A DNA stretch of 6,133 nucleotides. Source: an uncultured Saprospiraceae bacterium (GTDB lineage Bacteria; Bacteroidota; Bacteroidia; Chitinophagales; Saprospiraceae). The translations under genes and the position numbers were made by a program. The notes under the pieces were generated by a model, which ran no database searches, was not told the origin of the DNA, and worked only from the letters and a program-made list of their open reading frames with translations. Below are positions 1-5,526 of the stretch, in pieces. The stretch is from the NCBI GenBank assembly GCA_937930625.1, contig CALHBW010000226.1:1-6133 (forward strand). Direction: 5' to 3'. Position 1 is the stretch's first letter, and the number at the start of each line of letters is the position of its first letter.

Positions 1-1
1 A

Positions 2-97
2 AGTCACCGAAAAAAGAGGGAAAAAATGCCCGCAAGGCATAGCTTTATGGTAAAACAGATTGAAAAACAACTAAATAGCGGTGAGTCAGTATTGTAA
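2..97 (+). CDS. Possible 3' end of a rightward gene, cut by the window edge
   Basis: An open frame enters from the left edge and stops at TAA 95-97, giving about 31 residues that are basic at first and end in IEKQLNSGESVL. The composition is protein-like, and the position would make it convergent with the astacin gene, with only the heptamer array between them. It is too short to recognise a family. A second frame is also open to a TAG at 40-42, so frame choice is uncertain, and a leftward terminator-like hairpin lies inside it. Treat it as a placeholder. Confidence 0.2.
   Translation, partial: SHRKKREKMPARHSFMVKQIEKQLNSGESVL
21..40 (-). terminator. Candidate intrinsic terminator for the astacin gene
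   Basis: ATGCC (26-30) and GGCAT (36-40) form a 5-bp stem with a 5-nt loop. Read leftward, the stem is followed by a T run (complement of the A run at 21-25) and then further T-rich sequence. It lies about 110 nt downstream of the astacin stop codon. The short stem and the possible overlap with the end of a rightward gene keep confidence modest. Confidence 0.4.
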
Positions 98-112
98 CAG
101 ATTACACACCCT

Positions 113-154
113 ACCATTAACCATTAACCATTAACCATTAACCATTAACCATTA
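113..154. repeat. Tandem heptamer array, six perfect ACCATTA units
   Basis: Six exact copies of ACCATTA run head to tail from 113 to 154. On the minus strand the unit reads TAATGGT, so each copy carries a TAA. The TAA of the rightmost copy (152-154) is the stop codon of the leftward astacin gene. Because the period is 7, successive TAA triplets fall in all three frames. Perfect copy identity points to recent expansion or slippage. Short tandem heptamers of this general kind (STRR) are known from cyanobacteria; kinship with those is not implied. Confidence 0.95.
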
Positions 155-2572
155 TTTATTGATTAATAGCTTCTTTACAATTCGCTGATTGCCTTCCGTG
201 TGAATGTCGATGAAATACAAGCCGTGTGCGTAGTCATTCGTTTGAATGAGAACGGGTTCGTATGGAATTTCGCTGAATGACATCCGATGAACGGTTTGTC
301 CCAACATATTGGAAATGGAAAGCGTACCGCGAAGCCCTGCGAGCATATTCATATCGAGGTAGGTTTCGTACCTTGCAGGATTGGGCGATAGGGTGACATC
401 TGCATGAATTTGAATAGGGTCAGCTCCACCGCCGCCGGACAGTTCGATGTTCGTTTGACATGCACCGGTCCAGTCTGCATTGAGTACTTTGACGAGATAA
501 TCACCTGCAGGAAGATTAGCTGTTTGAGATGAACCACAGTTTATATCAGCGCAAGAAAAGACGGTAATCCAACCTGCGTTGGTATCATGGATTTGATAAT
601 AATAATTACTTGCCGGTCCTTCCATTGTTATCTGTCCGTTGCCATAAGTAATCGTAATTCCATTACAATTTTCGACTGTGACACCACCCTGATCACAAGC
701 GTCGCCTACGCCGTCACCGTCGCTGTCTGATTGGTTGGGATTGGGCGTGTTTGGGCAGTTGTCTTGGTTGTTGCAAATGTTATCATTGTCTGTGTCGCCG
801 CCTTGATTGTCGCACGGATTGCCGCCGCCTGAAACCGGAACAGTATATTGAGCATAACATCCGGGATTAGAATTGATGGCTTTTACAGTGTAAGTACCCG
901 CTATCAGACCCGATACAACTTCTGTACTATTGCAGTCACCATCGCAAATCGTTTGGTCACTCCAACCTGTTCCCGGTCCGATAATTCGTAGCTTCAGACT
1001 TGAAGCAGCATTGGAAATAGTCACACTGCCGCTTGACCCGCCACTAACTTGAATGTCTGTACAAGGATTGTCGGATACGAACTCACCTGCACAGTCACAT
1101 CCATTAGATTGAATGACATCATTAATCGTGTTTGAATTGCCATCATCGCAGGCAGTTCCGGGCGTTTGTTGTGCGCCTACGGAAGCGTCATTGTCGTCGC
1201 AATCGACGTTTGCACATACATTATCATTGTCATTGTCGCCACCTTGATTGTCGCAAACACCGCCGCTGCCTTCGGTGACGGTTATCATTTGTTGAGCATA
1301 ACATCCGGGATTGGAATTGAGGGCTTTTACAGTATAATTACCCGCTATCAAACCCGATACGGTTTCTGTACTACTACAATTACCGTCGCAGATTATTTGG
1401 TCACTCCAACCCGTTCCCGGTCCGATAATTCTTAGGTTCAAACTTGAAGCAATATTTGAAATAATAACATTGCTGCCCGATGCGCTCACTTGTATATCAT
1501 CACACGGATTGTCGCTGCCACCATCGTCTTCTCCGGCACAGGTACACCCGTCTGATTGGATGACATCGTTAATAGTACCGGAATCACCGTCATTGCAAGC
1601 CGTACCGGGTGTCGTTGGGATGTTTGGGTTAAAGTCATTGCAATCCTCCTCTTCGCATACGCCATCGTTGTCATTGTCAGTGCAAGAGTTTTCGCAAGTA
1701 ACAGGATATAAGGTGTTGACAGAAAGGATGTCAGTGGGACTCATGTAATTTAAGCGTCCTATCTGATTGGCGGTCATACCCGGCGGCAAAGAATTAGGGT
1801 CATTAATAAAATACATGGGTTGAGTATCGTCAATAGTAACGCTGGAGTGAAATTGGACGTAGTGCATGACGGAGGCAAAATCGTAAGCACCTGATGCAGT
1901 CTCACTTCCTTGTGGTTGAAATTGAAATGCCCAATTTCCATCCAAATTATCCCAATTTACAGTTATGAAATCGTCTCTGTCCGGGCGGGTTTGTTCGTGA
2001 AAAAAACCTGCTTTATGCAGAATTTCATGGATAATCGTATGGTTACTGTAACAACCGCCACTAAGATTAATCACCTGATTTGGTGTACCGCTATTTCCAA
2101 CACCCAATACATAACAACCGCTTCCAACATTTCTGAATTGAACATAATCCTCTTCGTCGGTGCGTTCAGTTACGCATAAGTTGGTTTGGTCATTGATGTC
2201 TTCTATGGCATCCAAGATTAGATTTCTCTGTGTTTGAGAAAGTCCTTCTCCCCATACATAGGGTATCGTACTATTGGGCCATCTTCTCGAAGCAATAGAG
2301 GTAATATTTCCTCTTAAAAAGATTTCAGTAGAGTAATCTTCAGTAAGTATTACATCGCCTCCATACACGACGACCTCTCCATATCGTGCTGCTTGTTCGA
2401 CCACGGGGTCTTCTCCTTCATTATATTGTATTAGTACATCTATAATTTCGTCGGGCGTTTGGTCGTGACCAAAACCCATACAGGCAGAACAGGTGTCTTG
2501 TGCTTTTAGGGATAAAGTCATACAGCACATCAAAAGGCTGCATAGAAGGGTTAAGACTAGATAATTTTTCAT
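152..2572 (-). CDS. Secreted astacin-family (M12A) zinc metalloprotease with T9SS C-terminal sorting domain
   Basis: An 806-residue predicted endopeptidase, exported by Sec and then through the type IX system. Residues 1-24 are a signal peptide ending LKA. About 25-93 form a propeptide containing YGGD (70-73), which fits the astacin FxGD 'aspartate switch' in which Asp caps the zinc. The catalytic domain spans about 94-291: it opens at RRWPN, has the zinc motif HEILHKAGFFH (H182, E183, H186, H192) followed by EQTRPDRD, and the Met-turn SVMHY (M236, Y238). Then come Asp/Asn-rich calcium-binding linkers (299-313, 446-462, 593-626, the last TSP3-like) alternating with three homologous beta-rich modules (about 357-434, 504-580, 636-712). 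The tail from about 721 is a Por-type sorting domain (TLSPNP at 727-732, GLYFIDI at 784-790, ending KKLLINK). The gene stands alone, divergent from rfaE2. Substrate is not predictable. Confidence 0.95.
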   Translation of the reverse strand: MKNYLVLTLLCSLLMCCMTLSLKAQDTCSACMGFGHDQTPDEIIDVLIQYNEGEDPVVEQAARYGEVVVYGGDVILTEDYSTEIFLRGNITSIASRRWPNSTIPYVWGEGLSQTQRNLILDAIEDINDQTNLCVTERTDEEDYVQFRNVGSGCYVLGVGNSGTPNQVINLSGGCYSNHTIIHEILHKAGFFHEQTRPDRDDFITVNWDNLDGNWAFQFQPQGSETASGAYDFASVMHYVQFHSSVTIDDTQPMYFINDPNSLPPGMTANQIGRLNYMSPTDILSVNTLYPVTCENSCTDNDNDGVCEEEDCNDFNPNIPTTPGTACNDGDSGTINDVIQSDGCTCAGEDDGGSDNPCDDIQVSASGSNVIISNIASSLNLRIIGPGTGWSDQIICDGNCSSTETVSGLIAGNYTVKALNSNPGCYAQQMITVTEGSGGVCDNQGGDNDNDNVCANVDCDDNDASVGAQQTPGTACDDGNSNTINDVIQSNGCDCAGEFVSDNPCTDIQVSGGSSGSVTISNAASSLKLRIIGPGTGWSDQTICDGDCNSTEVVSGLIAGTYTVKAINSNPGCYAQYTVPVSGGGNPCDNQGGDTDNDNICNNQDNCPNTPNPNQSDSDGDGVGDACDQGGVTVENCNGITITYGNGQITMEGPASNYYYQIHDTNAGWITVFSCADINCGSSQTANLPAGDYLVKVLNADWTGACQTNIELSGGGGADPIQIHADVTLSPNPARYETYLDMNMLAGLRGTLSISNMLGQTVHRMSFSEIPYEPVLIQTNDYAHGLYFIDIHTEGNQRIVKKLLINK
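780..1612 (-). repeat. Direct duplication inside the astacin gene, 444-bp period
   Basis: Two long direct copies, about 780-1167 and 1221-1612, lie inside the reading frame. The most conserved stretch starts at 848 in one copy and 1292 in the other, an offset of 444 bp (148 residues). Each copy encodes a TPGTAC-type Asp-rich linker followed by a beta-rich module with RIIGPGTGWSDQ, SGLIAG, YTVKA and NSNPGCYAQ. DNA identity is high over the core, so the duplication looks fairly recent, and homologous recombination could change copy number in frame. A third, more diverged module lies downstream (residues 636-712). Confidence 0.9.
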
Positions 2573-2603
2573 GATAACGTGTTTAAATAATTAAAAAAAT
2601 AAA

Positions 2604-2944
2604 GGCATGTTTAAATTTCGCAGAAAAGTAGTTGACACTTTTTCGACTTTATTTTAAAATAAAAACAATATTTAGAACCTCCGTTTACTAAACTTTAAAG
2701 AGTCTATTGATACCCCACAGAATAAATATTTTTGATTATCAAGTAATTATAATTTTAAAAATTAACTTATTTTATAAAAATTTATTTTAAAATTGCAATT
2801 GATTATCAATGTGTTACGAAATTTAGAAATTCAATTCAAATGAGTTTTCTATTCTGTGGGGTATCAATAGACTCGAAAAGTTTAGTAAACGGGGTACATC
2901 ATTTTTATTTGTAATAAAGTGTCAAACACTATTCTAAACATGCC
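2604..2944. repeat. 341-bp foldback inverted repeat (MITE-like) in the divergent intergenic region
   Basis: The region folds back on itself around 2774-2775. Matching segments are: ends GGCATGTTTA at 2604-2613 with its complement at 2935-2944; TTGACACTTT at 2632-2641 with 2916-2925; a 14-bp block at 2683-2696 with 2877-2890; and an exact 25-bp block at 2700-2724 with 2850-2874. Weaker complementarity continues through TTGATTATCAA-like sequence to a central TTTTATAAAA (2770-2779). It has no ORF, is strongly AT-rich, and occupies most of the 485-bp gap between the divergent astacin and rfaE2 genes. Terminal inverted repeats over the full length suggest a non-autonomous transposable element. I see no clear target-site duplication and cannot name a family. 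Confidence 0.85.
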
Positions 2945-2990
2945 AATGTTTTTTTGTTTTTTTTTGAAAAATAATGCAAAAAACAAGCGA

Positions 2991-2998
2991 CAAAGATA
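2991..2998 (-). promoter_or_regulatory. Candidate leftward -7 element (TATCTTTG)
   Basis: On the minus strand 2991-2998 reads TATCTTTG, matching the Bacteroidota -7 consensus TAnnTTTG, and is followed by TCGC. No TTG-type -33 element is visible at the usual spacing. It would drive the astacin gene through a 5' leader of about 400 nt containing the whole foldback. One chance match of this kind is expected in AT-rich DNA, so this is tentative. Confidence 0.3.
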
Positions 2999-3013
2999 GA
3001 CCTTTACACTGTT

Positions 3014-3021
3014 TAATTTTG
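3014..3021 (+). promoter_or_regulatory. Candidate rightward -7 element (TAATTTTG) for rfaE2
   Basis: TAATTTTG at 3014-3021 matches TAnnTTTG and would give a short leader before the TTG start at 3057. A convincing -33 TTG is not present at the expected distance. The surrounding DNA is AT-rich, so chance is a real alternative. Confidence 0.3.
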
Positions 3022-3060
3022 AGTTTTGAATGATTGAATTTTGAATATTCTAAATTTTGA
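3017..3060 (+). repeat. Degenerate TTTTGA repeats upstream of rfaE2
   Basis: TTTTGA occurs at 3017-3022, 3024-3029, 3039-3044 and 3055-3060, with a related ATTGAA at 3033-3038. Spacing is near multiples of 7-8 bp. The last unit contains the candidate TTG start codon (3057-3059). It looks like a decayed counterpart of the tidy heptamer and octamer arrays elsewhere in the window, but low complexity alone could produce it. Confidence 0.4.
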
Positions 3061-3554
3061 TTATCAATAATTTTAATACAATACAAACAAAAATCCACAC
3101 CCGCACTTCCATTCAAATGCAAGTGCAGACCTGGCGTACCGCAGGCAAAACAATCACCTTTACGAATGGTTGTTTCGACTTGTTGCATTATGGACATATT
3201 CATTATTTGGCAGAAGCGGCAGACTTGGCGGATTGCTTGGTGGTCGGGGTCAATTCGGATGCCTCTGTGCAGCGATTAAAGGGGAAACATCGCCCTATAA
3301 AAGACGAAAAAAATCGCGTACACATCCTCGCGGCACTCGCCTTTGTGGATGCAGTTATTTTGTTTGAAGAAGATACGCCTTACAACTTGATTGACTTGGT
3401 ACAACCCGATTTCCTCGTCAAAGGCGGCGATTGGCAACCCGAACAAATCGTCGGTTCGGACATCGTATTGGCGAGAGGCGGAAAGGTCTTGTCGCTACCT
3501 TTTATTGAAGGATATTCCACCACGAATTTAGAAAGAAGAATTAAAACGTGCTGA
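3057..3554 (+). CDS. rfaE2: D-glycero-beta-D-manno-heptose 1-phosphate adenylyltransferase (stand-alone RfaE2/HldE C-domain type)
   Basis: Transfers AMP from ATP to D-glycero-beta-D-manno-heptose 1-phosphate, making ADP-heptose precursor in the cytoplasm; HldD normally epimerises it next. It is a cytidylyltransferase-fold protein: FTNGCFDLLHYGH holds the HxGH nucleotide-binding motif (44-47), followed by VVGVNSDASVQRLKG (62-76), RPIKDEKNR (79-87), VKGGDW (121-126) and GYSTTNLERRI (152-162). The 165-residue form has the length usual for stand-alone RfaE2; HldE of enterobacteria fuses this domain to a kinase that is absent here. The start is uncertain. TTG at 3057 keeps an N-terminus (IQTKIHTRTSIQ) that resembles relatives, while the first ATG (3117) gives 145 residues that still contain the whole core. 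No Shine-Dalgarno is seen at either. The stop TGA (3552-3554) lies in the first octamer unit. Likely co-transcribed with the glycosyltransferase 128 nt downstream. Confidence 0.92.
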   Translation: MIINNFNTIQTKIHTRTSIQMQVQTWRTAGKTITFTNGCFDLLHYGHIHYLAEAADLADCLVVGVNSDASVQRLKGKHRPIKDEKNRVHILAALAFVDAVILFEEDTPYNLIDLVQPDFLVKGGDWQPEQIVGSDIVLARGGKVLSLPFIEGYSTTNLERRIKTC

Positions 3555-3685
3555 TGTGCTGACGTACTGACGTGCTGATGTGCTGACGTACTGATGTGCT
3601 GACGTACTGATGTGCTGACGTATAGTTTCGGTACATCAGCACATCCAAACATCAGCACATCAGCACACCCACACATCAGCACATG
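3549..3685. repeat. Octamer tandem array in two inverted halves, able to form a long hairpin
   Basis: Nine contiguous 8-bp units of form T[GA]CTGA[TC]G fill 3549-3620, in the order A-B-C-A-B-D-B-D-B (A=TGCTGATG, B=TGCTGACG, C=TACTGACG, D=TACTGATG). After an 11-bp centre (3621-3631), six units in reverse orientation (CACATCAG and variants CACATCCA, CACACCCA) run from 3632 to 3679 and end in CACATG. The halves are complementary, so the transcript between rfaE2 and the glycosyltransferase could fold into a long imperfect stem. The first unit contains the rfaE2 stop codon and the last partial unit contains the glycosyltransferase ATG. Confidence 0.93.
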
Positions 3686-4555
3686 CAAATAACAGGTTTC
3701 ACATTTATACGGGATGCGGTCAAGTTGGACTATCCGGTGGTGGAGGCGATTCGTTCTGTCTTGCCTTTGTGCGATGAATTTATCGTAGCTGTCGGAGCTT
3801 GTGAGGATGGTACACGCGCCTTGATTGAAGCCATTCCAACGGATAAAATACGAATAATAGATACCGTTTGGGATGATGCCTTGCGCGAGGGCGGGCGCGT
3901 ACTTGCGGTAGAAACGAACAAGGCAATGGACGCCATCGCAGGGCAGTCGGATTGGTGTGTTTATATTCAGGCGGATGAAGTTTTGCATGAGCAATATTTG
4001 GAGGAAATTCGGGCAGCGATGTTGCGTTATAAAGATGATGAACGGGTAGAGGGTTTGCTGCTGAAGTACAGGCATTTTTATGGTTCGTATGATTATGTGG
4101 CAGACTCGCGGCGATGGTATCGACAAGAGGTACGCATTGTGCGGCACGACCCACAAATTCGCTCATGGAAAGACGCGCAAGGCTTCCGAAAAAATGGCAA
4201 AAAACTCCAGGTAAAAGCCATCAATGCGGAGATGTATCACTACGGATGGGTGCGCCACCCAAAGTACCAACAACTCAAACGCCGCCACTTTGAACGATAC
4301 TGGCACAACGATGGCTGGATTCAAGAAAACCTGCCCGATGTCGATGAATTTGATTATTCGGAAATAGATACCGTCATTCGATTTGAAGGCACGCACCCGC
4401 GCACGATGCAGCCACGTGTAACACGCATGAATTGGAAATTTACCTTCGACCCCACACAACGAAAATTAACTTGGAAAGAACGCCTATCGCGCACCTTTGA
4501 ACGACTGACAGGCTATCGAATTGGGGAGTATAAAAATTATCGTTTGTTGAAATAA
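3683..4555 (+). CDS. Glycosyltransferase, GT2-like (GT-A fold)
   Basis: A 290-residue cytoplasmic or membrane-associated enzyme expected to transfer a sugar from a nucleotide donor. The N-terminus (ITGFTFIRDAVKLDYP, then SVLPLCDEFIVAVG at 25-38) is typical of GT2-related proteins. EDGTRALIEA (41-50) follows the second strand, and QADEV (96-100) sits where the metal- and donor-binding DxD motif belongs. The HYGWVRHPKY segment (186-195) is a conserved feature I associate with this subgroup. No signal peptide or membrane segment is visible. The start is the only ATG in frame after the upstream stop (3623-3625); the preceding DNA is octamer repeat with no Shine-Dalgarno. Lying directly downstream of rfaE2, it may use or extend a heptose-containing surface glycan, but donor and acceptor cannot be read from sequence. 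It converges with the M23 gene. Confidence 0.88.
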   Translation: MQITGFTFIRDAVKLDYPVVEAIRSVLPLCDEFIVAVGACEDGTRALIEAIPTDKIRIIDTVWDDALREGGRVLAVETNKAMDAIAGQSDWCVYIQADEVLHEQYLEEIRAAMLRYKDDERVEGLLLKYRHFYGSYDYVADSRRWYRQEVRIVRHDPQIRSWKDAQGFRKNGKKLQVKAINAEMYHYGWVRHPKYQQLKRRHFERYWHNDGWIQENLPDVDEFDYSEIDTVIRFEGTHPRTMQPRVTRMNWKFTFDPTQRKLTWKERLSRTFERLTGYRIGEYKNYRLLK

Positions 4556-4558
4556 ATT

Positions 4559-4651
4559 CCCCCTGTCGTCAGACGAATCCGGTTATAAATAGAGCGTATC
4601 TGATTGGTCAAACCACAAACTTTTGAAAAAACCTTCGTCTGCCGACTATTC
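4559..4651 (+). repeat. Palindromic ~93-bp repeat, left copy
   Basis: This is the partner of the inverted copy at 5320-5413. The outer 18 bp (4567-4584, CGTCAGACGAATCCGGTT) and inner 20 bp (4632-4651) match the other copy exactly; the middle is diverged. The unit is itself palindromic: CGTCAGACGAA near its left end is the near-complement of TTCGTCTGCCG near its right end. It fills the convergent gap between the glycosyltransferase and M23 genes and could act as a two-way terminator-like hairpin, although no T tract adjoins it. It fits a MITE or REP-type dispersed repeat. Confidence 0.85.
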
Positions 4652-4687
4652 GATACTTTACCAGAACATTTCATTGAAATTTGGAAT

Positions 4688-5287
4688 TTACTCAACCCTT
4701 CGATGCGCCCGAATAAACGCCGTCGGGTCAAGATAGCCTTCCGTATTCACAGCATAGCCACCCCCCACAGGCAAGCTCGTATCCGCCCGTACTTCAAAAT
4801 GCAAATGAGCGAGATACGTTCCGTTGGCATTGCCGATAGTGCCGATTTTTGCTCCGCGTTTTACCCATTCACCCGCCTCCACCAACATCGTATCACAATG
4901 CGCGTAAAACGATTCATACGTTTTTTGATTAGGGAGAAAATGAACAATTCGCACGATATTTCCCCAACCCGGACCATAATCCGCTGCAAATTTCACATAG
5001 CCATCGCCAATCGCATAAATCGGGTCGCCCAAATCCGTATTGCCGCCGCCTGTGCCGTTCCAGTCATCTCCCAAATGGTTATTCTCTCCGAATGGTTGAG
5101 CATTATAATATCGTTTGGCATCCGGTTTTCCTACCGGAAAATCAAAGCCGTCTGCTATGTATTTTGGTGTAAAATTATGGGCATCTTCCTCAACAACAGT
5201 AACTTCCGATTCTATCACCTTTTTAGAAGGTTCTCCAAAATTACATGCGCCAAATAATAAGGCGAAAAACAAAAATTCTATCTTCAT
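4688..5287 (-). CDS. M23 (LytM-type) metallopeptidase, predicted lipoprotein
   Basis: A 199-residue predicted peptidoglycan-type endopeptidase anchored in the envelope. The start is ATG at 5285-5287, chosen because it opens a lipoprotein signal (MKIEFLFFALLFGAC, lipid-modified Cys15). The open frame extends 51 codons further upstream, but that part translates the flanking repeat and lacks signal character. M23 signature residues are present: HLGDD (H71, D75) as the first zinc ligands, YAH (H130) and HLHF (H161, H163), with GDPIYAIGDGYV and GWGNIV between them. The ligand set looks complete, so it is probably an active zinc peptidase rather than a degenerate LytM factor. The lipobox is slightly atypical (Leu at -4, Phe at -3). 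Inverted ~93-bp repeats enclose the gene on both sides; the right copy begins only about 33 bp upstream of the start, so promoter sequence may lie within or beyond it. Confidence 0.9.
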   Translation of the reverse strand: MKIEFLFFALLFGACNFGEPSKKVIESEVTVVEEDAHNFTPKYIADGFDFPVGKPDAKRYYNAQPFGENNHLGDDWNGTGGGNTDLGDPIYAIGDGYVKFAADYGPGWGNIVRIVHFLPNQKTYESFYAHCDTMLVEAGEWVKRGAKIGTIGNANGTYLAHLHFEVRADTSLPVGGGYAVNTEGYLDPTAFIRAHRRVE

Positions 5288-5319
5288 AACAACTTTGTTA
5301 GTGTTCGGGCTAAAATGTG

Positions 5320-5413
5320 GAATAGTCGGCAGACGAAGGGGTTTATAAAAATTCGTGGTTGGACTAACAAAATGGGAGTTGTTTACAACCGGATTCGTCT
5401 GACGAGAAGGGGA
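5320..5413 (-). repeat. Palindromic ~93-bp repeat, right copy (inverted)
   Basis: This is the reverse complement of the copy at 4559-4651, with exact agreement at both ends and a diverged middle. It retains its own terminal palindrome: GTCGGCAGACGAAGG at 5325-5339 against a near-complement around 5390-5405. It lies just upstream of the M23 start codon, so it may form part of the 5' leader or promoter region of that gene. With the left copy it makes a roughly 855-bp block containing only the M23 gene. Confidence 0.85.
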
Positions 5414-5423
5414 TTGTTTAAAC

Positions 5424-5458
5424 AAAAAAAATCCGCACACAAAACTTGCATACGGATT
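5424..5458 (-). terminator. Intrinsic terminator of the YceI-family gene
   Basis: Read leftward, AATCCG-TATGCA, a 5-nt loop AGTTT, and TGTGTG-CGGATT form a 12-bp stem (5430-5458, with three G-T wobbles), followed at once by six T residues (complement of 5424-5429). It lies about 60 nt beyond the YceI stop codon, past the octamer array, and before the M23 promoter region, so it should keep YceI transcripts out of the M23 gene. Confidence 0.75.
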
Positions 5459-5470
5459 CTCTTAAATTCG

Positions 5471-5526
5471 TCAACACATCAACACATCAATTCATCAACT
5501 CGTCAACTCGTCACCCCGTCAGTTAG
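5471..5526. repeat. Octamer tandem array at the YceI gene 3' end
   Basis: Seven consecutive 8-bp units, each starting with TCA: TCAACACA twice, TCAATTCA, TCAACTCG twice, TCACCCCG and TCAGTTAG, then a partial TCAC. On the minus strand each unit carries TGA. The TGA from the unit at 5519-5526 is the stop codon of the leftward YceI gene. The unit length and the invariant TCA/TGA match the array at 3549-3685, though the rest of the unit differs, which suggests a shared mechanism rather than simple copying. Confidence 0.85.

Noticed and set aside
2632..2660. TTGACA, 17 bp, TAAAAT: a near-ideal E. coli sigma-70 style promoter reading rightward.
   Set aside because: Bacteroidota primary sigma factors use TAnnTTTG with a -33 TTG, not this pattern. 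The TTGACACTTT block is also part of the foldback arm and is mirrored on the other side, so it is better explained as repeat sequence.
3549..3685. CRISPR array.
   Set aside because: Units are contiguous 8-mers with no unique spacers and there are no cas genes; the two halves are in opposite orientation.
3380..4166. Long leftward open frames across the rfaE2/glycosyltransferase region.
   Set aside because: They overlap two well-supported rightward genes, contain translated octamer repeats (His/Ser/Thr-rich runs) and resemble no protein family.
4604..5257. 217-codon rightward open frame opposite the M23 gene.
   Set aside because: It is the antisense shadow of a gene with complete M23 zinc motifs; its translation is Arg/Ile/Phe-rich with no recognisable domain.
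5288..5440. 51-codon N-terminal extension of the M23 frame.
   Set aside because: It translates the right repeat copy and the region of the YceI terminator. The internal Met at 5287 begins a lipoprotein signal, so the extension is not coding.
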